Shown piece by piece: positions 41,855-50,861 of a DNA stretch of 64,000 bases. The notes beneath the pieces were generated by a model. The model did no database searches, was not told where the DNA came from, and saw only the letters and a list, made by a program, of their open reading frames with translations. How positions within the stretch are numbered: position 1 is the stretch's first letter; each line of letters starts with the position of its first letter. The DNA is from Thauera sp. 2A1 (lineage in GTDB: Bacteria; Pseudomonadota; Gammaproteobacteria; Burkholderiales; Rhodocyclaceae), in NCBI RefSeq assembly GCF_009469595.2, contig NZ_SSXV01000003.1, forward strand, positions 1 through 64,000. The letters are read 5' to 3'. Position numbers and translations under genes: made by a program.

Positions 41855-42100
41855 ATGTCCATGAGCTATGAACAGCACCTCGATGAAGTCACCACGCTGA
41901 TCTACGAACGCCACGATCTGAGCGAGAAGGCGGCAATCCGCATCGTGATGCTCGCGCAGGAAGACGGCTATTTCAGCGGGCACGACGACGACCCTTCGAT
42001 CTGCACTCAGGCACGCGCCGAAGCGGACGCCGAAGCGGTGTTCCGCAAGTACGCCAAGCCGCCGCGCGCGGCCGATGCCGCCCCGAAACGCAGCCGCTGA
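41855..42100 (+). CDS. Small acidic protein of unknown function
   Basis: An 81-aa soluble protein (MSMSYEQHLDEVTTLIYERH, then SEKAAIRIVMLAQEDGYFSG) with an acidic central HDDDPS and a basic tail. I do not recognise the family. CAGGAGA lies 8 nt before ATG 41855, which decides the start over the longer open frame. It is divergent from the DUF2249 gene and 72 bp upstream of lemA. Confidence 0.65.
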   Translation: MSMSYEQHLDEVTTLIYERHDLSEKAAIRIVMLAQEDGYFSGHDDDPSICTQARAEADAEAVFRKYAKPPRAADAAPKRSR

Positions 42101-42172
42101 CCGCACCTGCCACGGACAATGCTGCTAGAGTAAAGACGTCGTGTGCCTGAAAGCTCACCCCGGAGATCGATC

Positions 42173-42793
42173 ATGTTCCACAAAATCCTGCACCGTCTCT
42201 CCCTGCTGCTCTGCATCGTTGCCTTGCTCGGCCTGTCGGGCTGCGGATACAACGACTTCCAGCGGCTCGACGAGCAGAGCAAGGCGGCGTGGGCCGAAGT
42301 GCTGAACCAGTATCAGCGGCGCGCCGACCTCATTCCCAATCTGGTCAGCACGGTGAAGGGCGAGGCAAACTTCGAGCAAGAAACGCTGACCAAAGTCATC
42401 GAAGCCCGCTCGCGCGCCACCGCCATCCAGGTCACGCCCGAGATGCTGAGCGACCCCCAGGCCATGGAGCGCTTCCAGCAGGCGCAGGGACAACTCGGCA
42501 GCGCGCTGTCGAGGTTGCTCGTCGTCGCCGAGAACTATCCCAATCTCAAGGCCAACCAGGCCTTCCAGGAATTGCGCGTGCAGCTCGAAGGCACCGAGAA
42601 CCGCATCACGGTGGCGCGCAACAAGTACATCGACTCCATACAGCAATACAACGTCCTGGCGCGCAGCTTCCCCACCAACCTCACCGCGATGGTGTTCAGC
42701 TACAAGCCGAAGGCGAGCTTCAGCGTGGCCAACGAAGCCGAGATCTCGCGTCCGCCTACGGTGGACTTCGGCGCGCCGGCGAAGAAACCTTGA
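42173..42793 (+). CDS. lemA: LemA family lipoprotein
   Basis: A 206-aa protein with a signal peptide and lipobox LLGLSGC, so it is probably anchored to a membrane by a lipid on Cys. The helical LemA domain begins NDFQRLDEQSKAAWAEVLNQ and has the hallmark RRADLIPNLVSTVKGE. LemA is often encoded before TPM-domain proteins, as here; the joint function is not established but is linked to envelope stress or respiratory membrane quality. GGAGA supports ATG 42173. Confidence 0.94.
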   Translation: MFHKILHRLSLLLCIVALLGLSGCGYNDFQRLDEQSKAAWAEVLNQYQRRADLIPNLVSTVKGEANFEQETLTKVIEARSRATAIQVTPEMLSDPQAMERFQQAQGQLGSALSRLLVVAENYPNLKANQAFQELRVQLEGTENRITVARNKYIDSIQQYNVLARSFPTNLTAMVFSYKPKASFSVANEAEISRPPTVDFGAPAKKP

Positions 42794-42811
42794 CTGCGTC
42801 GCGTCGAATGC

Positions 42812-42904
42812 GTGCCGGCATGCGCAATGCCGGCGTGCCGAGCTGCGAGTCCTGATTGCTACCCCCACCCCACCGCACCCCCACCCCGCCCCGCACCCAC
42901 CCCC
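42812..42904. repeat. Hairpin and C-rich (G-quadruplex-prone) tract
   Basis: Between lemA and the TPM gene, GCCGGCAT-GCGCA-ATGCCGGC can form a hairpin. It is followed by a run of C-blocks separated by one or two bases (42862-42904). The minus strand carries many G4/G3 runs and could form a G-quadruplex. Confidence 0.55.
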
Positions 42905-42917
42905 TCTCCGACTGCCG

Positions 42918-43844
42918 ATGAACCGCGCACAACCGGCCACCCCCTGCCGCAGCGCGCTCAGCCTTCTGGCCGCGCTGTTCGGGCTGTTGCTGCTGCTGGC
43001 TTGCGGGCCGGTCGCAGCCCAGCCACTGCAGCCCGTCCCCGAGCTTAGCGCGCGCGTCGTCGACCGCAGCGGCACCCTCGCGCCACAGCAGCTTCAGGCG
43101 CTCGAGGCGCGCCTCGCCAGCTTCGAGCGCGAACGCGGCACGCAGATCGTGGTGCTGCTCGTCCCCACGTCGGCGCCTGAGGACATCGCCGCATATGCGT
43201 TCCGCGTCGCCGACACGTGGAAGATCGGCCGCCGCGACGTCGGCGACGGCATCCTGGTGGTGGTCGCGAAGGACGACCGCCGCATCCGCATCGAGGTGGC
43301 GCGCGCGCTGGAGGGCGCGGTGCCCGATGTCGCGGCATTCCGCATCATCGACCGCATCATCACGCCGGCCTTCCGCCAGGGCGATTTCGCCGGCGGCCTG
43401 GAAGGGGGCGTCGATGCGCTGATGGCCCTGGTGCGCGGCGAGGCGCTTCCCCTGCCCGCGCAGCAAGCGCGCAACGACGGGCAGACGTCGATCGAAGACC
43501 TGGGCGCCTTCCTGTTCGTGGCTGTGCCGGTGGTCGGGGCAGTGCTGATCGGCGTGCTCGGCCGCAAGTTGGGCGCGCTGGCGACGGGCGGCGCTGCAGG
43601 CTTCGTCATCAAGCTGCTGACCGGCAGCCTGCTGCTCGCCGGCATCGGCGGCGTGCTGGCAGCGGTCTTCGTGCTGGCGCTGGGGATCGGTGGCGGCGGC
43701 GGCTTCGGCGGGGGTGGTCCCGGCGGCGGCATGCGCCGTGGCGGTCCCATCATCTGGGGTGGCGGTCGCGGCGGCGGAGGCGGCGGCTTCAGCAGCGGTG
43801 GCGGCGGCAGCTTCGGCGGCGGCGGCGCTTCGGGGAGCTGGTGA
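42918..43844 (+). CDS. TPM-domain membrane protein, YgcG-like
   Basis: A 308-aa protein with a signal peptide (ALSLLAALFGLLLLLACGPV), a periplasmic TPM_phosphatase domain (ARVVDRSGTLAPQQLQALEA, then the GILVVVAKDDRRIRIEVA strand), hydrophobic helices near 195-260 and a Gly-rich C-terminus (GGGGFGGGGPGGG..., SFGGGGASGSW). The family is related to photosystem II repair factor TLP18.3 and to YgcG; it often partners LemA. The stop overlaps the next start. Confidence 0.92.
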   Translation: MNRAQPATPCRSALSLLAALFGLLLLLACGPVAAQPLQPVPELSARVVDRSGTLAPQQLQALEARLASFERERGTQIVVLLVPTSAPEDIAAYAFRVADTWKIGRRDVGDGILVVVAKDDRRIRIEVARALEGAVPDVAAFRIIDRIITPAFRQGDFAGGLEGGVDALMALVRGEALPLPAQQARNDGQTSIEDLGAFLFVAVPVVGAVLIGVLGRKLGALATGGAAGFVIKLLTGSLLLAGIGGVLAAVFVLALGIGGGGGFGGGGPGGGMRRGGPIIWGGGRGGGGGGFSSGGGGSFGGGGASGSW

Positions 43845-44386
43845 TGAGCCTGCTGCGTGCATTGCGTCATCTATGGCTCGACAGTGGCGACGTTCATCGT
43901 GCGCTGGGCAGGGAGGCGCTCGACCGGCTCGCAGCGCAGGTGCGCGACAGCGAGCGGCGGCACAGCGGCGAGATCTGCGTCTGCGTCGAAGCCTCCCTTC
44001 CGCTACGCTACCTGTGGCGCCATGTACGGCACCGTACCGCATTCGCGGATCTCGCCCATGAACGCGCGCTGGAACTCTTCGCCGAGCAGCGCGTATGGGA
44101 CACCGAGCACAACAACGGCGTGCTGATCTACGTGCTGCCGGTCGAGCATCGCATCGAGCTCATCGCCGACCGCGGCGTCGTACCGCATGGCGGCGCCACG
44201 CACTGGCAGGCACTGATGCGCGACATCTCGACCCGCTTCGCCGGCGGCCGGCTCGAGGACGGCATATCGCAGGCGGTCGATGCAATCGGCGGCGTGCTGC
44301 AGAGCCGCTTCCCGGCGCTGGGGACCGACGGGCTCACTGGCGGTAACGAAGAAGGCGAGTTGCCGGACCGGCCTGTCATTCTCTGA
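43844..44386 (+). CDS. Second TPM-domain protein, cytosolic type
   Basis: A 180-aa protein starting MSLLRALRHLWLDSGDVHRA, with a TPM fold (RHSGEICVCVEASLPLRYLW, then NNGVLIYVLPVEHRIELIAD). It has no signal peptide. Its ATG overlaps the stop of the preceding gene (TGATG), so both are translated together. This lemA-TPM-TPM arrangement recurs in betaproteobacteria; function is unknown. Confidence 0.88.
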   Translation: MSLLRALRHLWLDSGDVHRALGREALDRLAAQVRDSERRHSGEICVCVEASLPLRYLWRHVRHRTAFADLAHERALELFAEQRVWDTEHNNGVLIYVLPVEHRIELIADRGVVPHGGATHWQALMRDISTRFAGGRLEDGISQAVDAIGGVLQSRFPALGTDGLTGGNEEGELPDRPVIL

Positions 44387-44542
44387 TCAAGCGTGAGACC
44401 GGCAACGCGGCGGCGGGCGGCTGTGCTATTGTTAAAAAAGAGGCAGACAAGAGGCGTGTTCGCGGTCGCTGTCATGACGCCGACAAATGCGCCCATGCCG
44501 GCTTCGCGAAATTCCTATTACCCGCGAGTGTGGAGGATGTGT

Positions 44543-45049
44543 ATGGCCGGAAAGCAAGAACAGATGAACGAACTTCAGAAAAAGAACCTGGAAGCGGCCA
44601 TGCGCCTCGCGCAGCTCTCGATCGAGAACTCGCAGCGCATCATGGAAATCCAGGTCTCTACCGCAAAGACCCTGTTCGAAGAGGGCGTGCAGAATGCCAA
44701 GGCATTGTCTGCGGTGAAGGATCCTCGGGACATGATGAATCTGCGCACCCAGTTCGCGCAGAGCACCACTGAGAAGATGCTGGCCTGCGCGCGTGAGATC
44801 GCCGAGATCACCACGCGCACCCAGGCTGAAGTGGGCAAGCTGGTCGGCGAGCAATTGACGACCGGTGGACACGACATCTTCGAGGCGATGCAGAAGATGT
44901 TCAAGGGGATGCCGATCACCGACCAGAACGCACTGGGTGCGATGCAGTCCGCGATGGACACTACGCGTGCCGCCTTCGAGCAGATGACCCGTGCTTCGAC
45001 CGAGGCCTTCCAGGCCTTCACGCAGCAGGGAGCCAAGGGCCGCAGGTAA
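44543..45049 (+). CDS. phaP: Phasin family protein (PHA granule-associated)
   Basis: A 168-aa, almost entirely helical protein with repeated amphipathic heptads and no Cys in the core, typical of Phasin_2. KKNLEAAMRLAQLSIENSQR and QRIMEIQVSTAKTLFEEGV at the N-terminus are family-like. Phasins coat polyhydroxyalkanoate granules. GGAGG followed by 6 nt supports ATG 44543; ATG 44537 abuts the site. No phaC is in the window. Confidence 0.9.
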   Translation: MAGKQEQMNELQKKNLEAAMRLAQLSIENSQRIMEIQVSTAKTLFEEGVQNAKALSAVKDPRDMMNLRTQFAQSTTEKMLACAREIAEITTRTQAEVGKLVGEQLTTGGHDIFEAMQKMFKGMPITDQNALGAMQSAMDTTRAAFEQMTRASTEAFQAFTQQGAKGRR

Positions 45050-45095
45050 GCCCGACGGTGGCTGATCCGCTGCCGCAAGGCGGGTCGGCGATGAC

Positions 45096-45123
45096 GAAGA
45101 CGGCGCCACCAGGCGCCGTCTTC
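45096..45123. terminator. Terminator between phasin and moaE
   Basis: GAAGACGGCGCC and GGCGCCGTCTTC form a perfect 12-bp stem with an ACCA loop between two convergent genes. The T-run is weak (ATTTCAT). Confidence 0.75.
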
Positions 45124-45143
45124 ATTTCATCACCGCGCGTCTC

Positions 45144-45647
45144 TCAGCCCTTCGATGCGCTCGCTGCGGCCGACCAGCGTGCCGCGGCAGTGTCGTCGCT
45201 TTCGCGCGCGTCGACCCAGCGCGCCCCTTCGGTGGTTTCCTCGCGCTTCCAGAACGGTGCCTGCGTCTTCAGGTAGTCCATGATGAATTCGCATGCGGCG
45301 AAAGCTTCGCCACGGTGCGCCGCGGCGACGCCGACGAAGACGATGCGATCGCCCGGCTGCAGGCGCCCGACGCGGTGGATGACCCTGACCGACAGTAGCG
45401 ACCAGCGCGCGCAGGCCTGCTCGACGATGTCGCCGAGGGCGCGCTCCGTCATGCCGGGATAATGCTCCAGCGTCATCGCCGACACGCCGCTGCCATCGTT
45501 GGCATCCCTCACCAGGCCGATGAACGTGGCGATGCCGCCGACATCGCAACGGCCGTCGCCGAGGCTGGCGGTCTCGGCGCCGACGTCGAAGTCCGCCTCC
45601 TGGACGCTCACCAGCATCTCCCCCGCTGCCGCCTGCTGTGCGCTCAT
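45144..45647 (-). CDS. moaE: Molybdopterin synthase catalytic subunit
   Basis: A 167-aa protein. With MoaD it converts cyclic pyranopterin monophosphate to molybdopterin. The family segment TFIGLVRDANDGSGVSAMTL, with LEHYPGMTE, IHRVGRLQPGD and the catalytic lysine region FWKREE, is present. ATG 45647 has GGGAG 6 nt upstream; a TTG at 45665 overlapping moaD is less likely. It follows moaD, its partner. Confidence 0.95.
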   Translation of the reverse strand: MSAQQAAAGEMLVSVQEADFDVGAETASLGDGRCDVGGIATFIGLVRDANDGSGVSAMTLEHYPGMTERALGDIVEQACARWSLLSVRVIHRVGRLQPGDRIVFVGVAAAHRGEAFAACEFIMDYLKTQAPFWKREETTEGARWVDARESDDTAAARWSAAASASKG

Positions 45648-45661
45648 GGCTGCTCCCGGGC

Positions 45662-45913
45662 TCAACCGCCGGTGACGGGCGGAAAAAAGGCGACCTCGTC
45701 ACCCGGTCCGACCGACGCATCGCCGCCGACCATGCGCTGATTGACTGCCGCCTTGACGTTGGCGGCCGCCAGCTTTTCCCAGACGCCGCCGCGGGCGACG
45801 AGGCAGGCGCGCAGCGCGGACACGCTCGCCACCCCCGCCGGCGGATCGAAGTCCTCTGCGGATACGCCCAGCGCCTCGCGCAGCGCAGCAAAGTAGAGAA
45901 TTCTGAGCGCCAT
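45662..45913 (-). CDS. moaD: Molybdopterin synthase sulfur carrier subunit
   Basis: An 83-aa ubiquitin-like protein ending in the essential Gly-Gly (FFPPVTGG), which carries the thiocarboxylate sulfur. The N-terminus MALRILYFAALREALG is typical. ATG 45913 lies 8 nt after GAGG. It sits between moeA and moaE in the molybdenum cofactor operon. Confidence 0.94.
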   Translation of the reverse strand: MALRILYFAALREALGVSAEDFDPPAGVASVSALRACLVARGGVWEKLAAANVKAAVNQRMVGGDASVGPGDEVAFFPPVTGG

Positions 45914-45930
45914 CTGCGCAACCTCGTCGT

Positions 45931-47136
45931 TCAATCAAGCAAATCGGTGAAAGGCAGGAAACGCACCGTGCCGCCGCGTGCGACCGGTTGCGCCGCCGGA
46001 ATATCGACCAGACCATTCGCCCACACCGTCGAGTTCAGCGCTGCCGAGCCCTGGTTGTCGAACAGTTCCACGCCGCCCTGCGCATTCATGCGCGCGCGCA
46101 GGAACTCGCGGCGGCGGTCCGGGCGCGGCCAGTCGAAGTCGGCGCGCAACAACAGCGCTACTGGCGCCACGTCCCGCACTCCCTGCGTCGCCAGCAGGAA
46201 AGGCCGCACCAGCATCAGGAAAGTGACAAAGCTCGACACCGGGTTGCCGGGCAGGCCGATGAAGGCCGCGCCGTGCACCCGGCCATAGGCCAGCGGCTTG
46301 CCGGGCTTCATTGCGATCTTCCACAGGTCGAGGCTGCCTTCGGCCTCCACCGCCGGCTTGACGTGGTCTTCCTCGCCCACCGACACGCCGCCGCTGGTGA
46401 GGATCAGGTCATGACCCTGCGCGGCCTTGCGCAAGACCTCGCGCGTGGCGCCCAGGTTGTCAGGGACGATGCCGAAATCGGCCACCTCGCAGCCCAGCCC
46501 CTGCAGCAAGGCATTGAGCAGGAAGCGATTCGAATTGTAGATACCGCCCGGCGGCAGCGCCTCGCCGGGCATGACCAGTTCGCTACCGGTCGAGAACATC
46601 GCCACCCTGACGCGGCGATGGACCGGCAGTTGTGCCAAGCCGACCGAGGCGGCAAGCGCGACCGCCTGCGGCGTCAGGCGCAGCCCCGCCGGCAGGATCT
46701 CCGCGCCCAGTGCGATGTCCTCGCCCGCCCGACGCACGGATTCACCCGCGCGCGGCAGGTAGTTGATCACCACGTCGTCGCCATCGGCTTCGCACAGCTC
46801 CTGCATCACCACCGCATCGGCGCCGGGCGGTAGCGGCGCGCCCGTAAAGATGCGCGCTGCGCTACCCGCGGCAAGCGGATGGCCTACGCTGCCCGCCGGA
46901 ATGCGCTGGCTGACGCGCAGCCGTGTGCCGATGGCGGACACGTCGGCAGTGCGCACCGCGTAGCCGTCCATCGCCGAGTTGTCCATCGGCGGTTGTGCCA
47001 GGCCGGAACGCTGCGCCACTGCGAGCACGCGGCCGCTGGCGACGAAAGTGTCGATCTGCTCGATCTCGCGCACCGGGCGCACGAAATCCAGCAGCTTGGC
47101 GTAGGCCTCGTCGAAGGAAAGCATGGGGGCGTTCAT
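45931..47136 (-). CDS. moeA: Molybdopterin molybdenumtransferase
   Basis: A 401-aa enzyme that inserts molybdenum into adenylylated molybdopterin. Signatures include PPMDNSAMDGYAVRTAD, GAPLPPGADAVVMQE, the MoCF domain LTSGGVSVGEEDHVKPA and GLPGNPVSSFVTF. The ATG overlaps the mobB stop (ATGA), so it is co-translated with it. Order mobB-moeA-moaD-moaE is on the minus strand. Confidence 0.96.
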   Translation of the reverse strand: MNAPMLSFDEAYAKLLDFVRPVREIEQIDTFVASGRVLAVAQRSGLAQPPMDNSAMDGYAVRTADVSAIGTRLRVSQRIPAGSVGHPLAAGSAARIFTGAPLPPGADAVVMQELCEADGDDVVINYLPRAGESVRRAGEDIALGAEILPAGLRLTPQAVALAASVGLAQLPVHRRVRVAMFSTGSELVMPGEALPPGGIYNSNRFLLNALLQGLGCEVADFGIVPDNLGATREVLRKAAQGHDLILTSGGVSVGEEDHVKPAVEAEGSLDLWKIAMKPGKPLAYGRVHGAAFIGLPGNPVSSFVTFLMLVRPFLLATQGVRDVAPVALLLRADFDWPRPDRRREFLRARMNAQGGVELFDNQGSAALNSTVWANGLVDIPAAQPVARGGTVRFLPFTDLLD

Positions 47137-47627
47137 TGGACGTCGCGATGCTCCAGGATGAAGGCGGCGATGGCGGCGGGATCGTTGAGCGGCAGGCGCG
47201 GCAGCGGACAGTCGATGTCGCCATCCGTGGCAACCGCGACGACGTGCGGATTTTCCGGCCACAGCGGCGGCTTGCCCAACGCCGGGCGATGGATCTCGAT
47301 CTTGGGCACGGCGGCTTCCTTGTAGCCTTCGATCAGGACCAGATCGCAGGGCGCCAGCAGTCGCAACTGCTCGTCCAGGGTCGGCTCGGGTGCGCCGCGC
47401 AATTCGTGCATCAGCACCCAGCGATCGTTGGACAGCATCAGCACCTGGGTGGCGCCTGCTTCGCGGTGGCGGTAGGAATCCTTGCCGGGGCGGTCAAGGT
47501 CGAAGCCGTGATGTGCATGCTTGATCACGGACACGCGCAGGCCGCGCGCAGTGAAGTGGGGAATGAGTTGCTCTACCAGCGTGGTCTTGCCCGAGCCGGA
47601 CCAGCCGGCCATGCCGATGACTTTCAT
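47133..47627 (-). CDS. mobB: Molybdopterin-guanine dinucleotide biosynthesis adaptor MobB
   Basis: A 164-aa GTP-binding protein with P-loop GWSGSGKTT at residues 8-16 and the HAHHGFDLDRPGKDSYRHRE segment of MobB. It assists MobA in attaching GMP to molybdopterin for DMSO reductase-type enzymes such as nitrate reductase. First gene of the molybdenum cofactor operon. Confidence 0.95.
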   Translation of the reverse strand: MKVIGMAGWSGSGKTTLVEQLIPHFTARGLRVSVIKHAHHGFDLDRPGKDSYRHREAGATQVLMLSNDRWVLMHELRGAPEPTLDEQLRLLAPCDLVLIEGYKEAAVPKIEIHRPALGKPPLWPENPHVVAVATDGDIDCPLPRLPLNDPAAIAAFILEHRDVQ

Positions 47628-47705
47628 CGCTCGATGTTCGAATTGGGTTGCGCAGTCAGTTGCGTGTGAAGCCGCAAGGATACCCCAGCACGGTCGCCCC
47701 CGGGC

Positions 47706-49667
47706 TCAGCCGGCGGTCCCGGGCGGCGGCAGCGTGTGCAGGAAGGCCACCGCCTCGGCCTCCAGCCGGGTACGGCGCATTGGCGGCAGGCTGCGCCAGA
47801 CGACCTTGCCGTAGGACTTGTCGATCATGCGCGGGTCGCAGATGCACAGCACGCCGCGGTCGCGCTCGGTGCGGATGAGGCGTCCGGCGCCTTGCTTCAT
47901 GCTTATCACCGCACGCGGCAATTGATGGTGGATGAAGGGGTTGAGGCCCTGCCTCTGCATGTGCTCGACACGCGCGGCGAGTACCGGATCGTCGGGCGGC
48001 GCGAAGGGCAGCTTGTCGATCACCACCAGCGACAGCGCGTCGCCCGGCACGTCCACACCTTCCCAGAAGCTCTGGCTGGCGACCAGCACCGCGTTGCCGA
48101 GGCGGCGGAAACGGTCGAGCAGCTCGGTGCGCGATCCTTCACCCTGCAGCAGCAGCGGCAGCTCGTCGCCCGCCTGCTGCAGGCCGTCGGCGATCAGCTC
48201 GTGCACCCGGCGCATCGCACGCAACGAGGTGCACAGCACGAAGGCGCGTCCGCGCGCGGCGCGGATCAGCGGCAGTGCGACCCGCGCCACCGCCTCGGTA
48301 TAGTCGGGCGTGTTGGGGTCGGGCATGTTGGCCGGCGCATACAGCAGCGCCTGCTCGCCGTAGTCGAAGGGGCTGCCCCACACTGCGGTCATGGGCGGCG
48401 GGTCCATCCAGGCGAGGCCGAGTTCGCGGCAGTAGTGGCCGAAATCGGCCTTGCCCACCGCCAGCGTGGCCGAGGTGAAGATCCAGGCGCGAGGATGGCC
48501 TTCGAGCTGGCGCTTGAACACGTCGGAAACATGCAGCGGCGTGGCGTTGAGCGCCAGCGACTGGGTGAAGACTTCGACCCAGCGGATCAGGTCCTTCTCC
48601 TCCGGGTTGCGCCAGCGTGCCAATCGCTCGTCCATCTCCTCGGTACGCCGCAGGCAGTTACCGAGCCCTTCCGAGCGCTCGGCCTGGGTGTCGAGCACCG
48701 AATGGAAGGCATCGAGCGCCTGCTGCAATGCGTCGAGCTGGGGCTCGAAGGCTTCGCGCTCGGCCGCCTGCGTCGCCGACAGCCGCGCCGTCTCGTTGCC
48801 GAACACCAGGCGCAGGTCGCGCGCGGCCTTTTCCAGCTTGCGCGACTCGTCGATCAGCGCGATGCAGTCGCGCGCCGCAGCCAGCGTCTCCGAGCGCGTG
48901 TCGCGCGCGAGTTCCAGCACCTGCGAAGTCGACACGCTCTCGCCGAAGAACAGGCTGGCCGTCTCGGGCAACTGGTGGGCTTCGTCGAAGATCACCGCGT
49001 TGCACGCCGGCAGCAGCTCGCCCATGCCTTCGTCGCGCAACATGACGTCGGCGAAGAACAGATGGTGGTTCACCACCACCACGTCGGCTTCCATCGCTGC
49101 GCGCCGGGCCTGCATGACGAAGCATTCGTCCTTGTTCGGGCAGTCCTGGCCGAGGCAGTTGTCGCGTGTGGAGGTCGCCGCGATCCAGGCGGCGGAATCC
49201 TCTCGCACGTCGGTGCATTCGGCCTTGTCGCCGGTCTGCGTGAGCTTGGCGAAACGCGTGATCGCGCGCAGGTCGGCAGCGTCCTGCGCGGTAAGGAAAC
49301 GACCGTCGCGCGCGTTGCGCTCGAGGTGGTAATGGCACACGTAATTGGCGCGCCCCTTGAGCAGCGCGATCGACACGGGCACCTTCAGCGCGGCGCGCAC
49401 GGTGGGCAGGTCGCGGTTGAAGAGCTGGTCCTGCAAGGTCTTGGTGCCGGTGGAAAGGATCACCTTGCCGCCCGCCAGCAGCGCCGGTACGAGGTAGGCG
49501 AAGGTCTTGCCGGTGCCGGTGCCGGCTTCTGCCACCAGTACGCGATTGCCCTGGATGGCCTCGGCAATCTTCTGCGCCATCTCGATCTGTTGCGCGCGCG
49601 CGCAGAAGCCGGGGATGGCCGCGGCCAGCGGGCCATCTGGGGCGAACAGGGATGCGAGATCGGACAT
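47706..49667 (-). CDS. DinG/YoaA-family ATP-dependent DNA helicase
   Basis: A 653-aa XPD-like superfamily 2 helicase. Walker A AEAGTGTGKT is at residues 46-55 and DEAH is in VIFDEAHQLPET. Four cysteines, C111, C171, C176 and C182 (CLGQDCPNKDEC), are placed as the Fe-S cluster ligands of XPD/DinG. The C-terminal helicase half has QGAGRLIRTERDRGV. The lack of a DinG N-terminal extension and the length favour YoaA. It would unwind DNA in repair. It is 8 bp behind zapE. Confidence 0.92.
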   Translation of the reverse strand: MSDLASLFAPDGPLAAAIPGFCARAQQIEMAQKIAEAIQGNRVLVAEAGTGTGKTFAYLVPALLAGGKVILSTGTKTLQDQLFNRDLPTVRAALKVPVSIALLKGRANYVCHYHLERNARDGRFLTAQDAADLRAITRFAKLTQTGDKAECTDVREDSAAWIAATSTRDNCLGQDCPNKDECFVMQARRAAMEADVVVVNHHLFFADVMLRDEGMGELLPACNAVIFDEAHQLPETASLFFGESVSTSQVLELARDTRSETLAAARDCIALIDESRKLEKAARDLRLVFGNETARLSATQAAEREAFEPQLDALQQALDAFHSVLDTQAERSEGLGNCLRRTEEMDERLARWRNPEEKDLIRWVEVFTQSLALNATPLHVSDVFKRQLEGHPRAWIFTSATLAVGKADFGHYCRELGLAWMDPPPMTAVWGSPFDYGEQALLYAPANMPDPNTPDYTEAVARVALPLIRAARGRAFVLCTSLRAMRRVHELIADGLQQAGDELPLLLQGEGSRTELLDRFRRLGNAVLVASQSFWEGVDVPGDALSLVVIDKLPFAPPDDPVLAARVEHMQRQGLNPFIHHQLPRAVISMKQGAGRLIRTERDRGVLCICDPRMIDKSYGKVVWRSLPPMRRTRLEAEAVAFLHTLPPPGTAG

Positions 49668-49675
49668 CGGCGCTG

Positions 49676-50812
49676 CTAGTGCACCTGCAGCGCGTCGATG
49701 GCTTCCACGCGGTGCGCCTCAGCGAGGTAGTCGCGCGAGCGCATCTCGATCAGGCGGCTCACCGTGCGCACGAACTCATGCGCGTTCTGGCCCTCGACGT
49801 AGAGCTCGTGCGCCTCGACCTCGGCGCTCATGATGAGCTTGACGCGGTGGTCGTACAGCACGTCGATGAGCCAGGTGAAGCGGCGCGCCTCCGCGGCATT
49901 GCCGACGCGCATCTTCGGCACCTTCGATAGCAGCACGCTGTGGTGCTCGCGCGCGATCTCGAGGTAGTCGTTCTGCGACCGCGGGCCGCCGCACAGGGTG
50001 GCGAAGTCGAACCAGATCACGCCGGGCGCGCGCCGCACCACCGGCAGCTTGCGCTCGAGGACTTCGATCGTGCCGCCCTGGCCGTCACCGCCGGCGAGGC
50101 GGCGGAAATCGTCGCGCATCTTGCGCTCGGCGGCTTCGTCGGCAGGCACGAGATAGATCTCGATCTTCTCGAGTTGCCGCAGGCGGTAGTCGGTGCCGTG
50201 ATCCACCTCGAAGACATCGAAGCGGCGCTTGATCATCTCGATGGTGGGCAGGAAGTTGATGCGCATCAGCCCGTTGGGATAGAGCCCGTCGGGCGGGTAG
50301 TTCGAGGTCATCACGAAGATCACCCCACGCGCGAACAGCGCGTCGAGCAGCCGGCCAAGGATCATGGCGTCAGCGATGTCCGAGACGTGGAACTCGTCGA
50401 AGCACAGCAGCCGCGTCTGCCGGGCGATGCGATCAGCCACTTTCTGCAACGGATCAGGTTCGTGGTTGTGGTTCTTCAGGTCGTTCTGCACTTCCTGCAT
50501 GAAGGCGTGGAAGTGAGTGCGCCGCTTGCGCTTGTAGGGCACCGAATCGAAGAAGCAGTCCATCAGGAAGCTCTTGCCGCGCCCCACCCCCCCCCAGAAA
50601 TAGACGCTGCGCGGCATCGCCGGACGGGTGAACAGCTTGCGCAGGGCACTGCTGCGCGCCGCCTTGAAGGCGAGCAGCTCGGTATAGAGCTTTTGCAGGC
50701 GCTGCGCCGCGGCACGCTGGGCGGGGTCGGACTTGTACCCGCGCGCCTTGAGCAGGGCGTCGTAGGCGTCGAGCATGCCGTGCTCGGCCACCTTGAGGAT
50801 GCGATGAGGCAT
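49676..50812 (-). CDS. zapE: Cell division ATPase ZapE (AFG1 family)
   Basis: A 378-aa P-loop ATPase with Walker A WGGVGRGKSFLMDCFF and Walker B LLCFDEFHVSDIADAM, and sensor region VMTSNYPPDGLYPNGL. E. coli ZapE associates with the Z-ring under stress; the mitochondrial homologue Afg1/Lace1 works in respiratory complex quality control. The gene lies downstream of lpdA on the same strand. Confidence 0.95.
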   Translation of the reverse strand: MPHRILKVAEHGMLDAYDALLKARGYKSDPAQRAAAQRLQKLYTELLAFKAARSSALRKLFTRPAMPRSVYFWGGVGRGKSFLMDCFFDSVPYKRKRRTHFHAFMQEVQNDLKNHNHEPDPLQKVADRIARQTRLLCFDEFHVSDIADAMILGRLLDALFARGVIFVMTSNYPPDGLYPNGLMRINFLPTIEMIKRRFDVFEVDHGTDYRLRQLEKIEIYLVPADEAAERKMRDDFRRLAGGDGQGGTIEVLERKLPVVRRAPGVIWFDFATLCGGPRSQNDYLEIAREHHSVLLSKVPKMRVGNAAEARRFTWLIDVLYDHRVKLIMSAEVEAHELYVEGQNAHEFVRTVSRLIEMRSRDYLAEAHRVEAIDALQVH

Positions 50813-50861
50813 GGGGAGATCGATTCTTGGCGTCGGACAGGTCCGAAATGTTAACGCAACG

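Noticed and set aside
43690..44061. Ala-rich plus-strand frame overlapping the Gly-rich tail of the TPM gene
   Set aside because: An out-of-frame reading of GGC/GCG repeats; the TPM gene and its overlapping neighbour explain the sequence.
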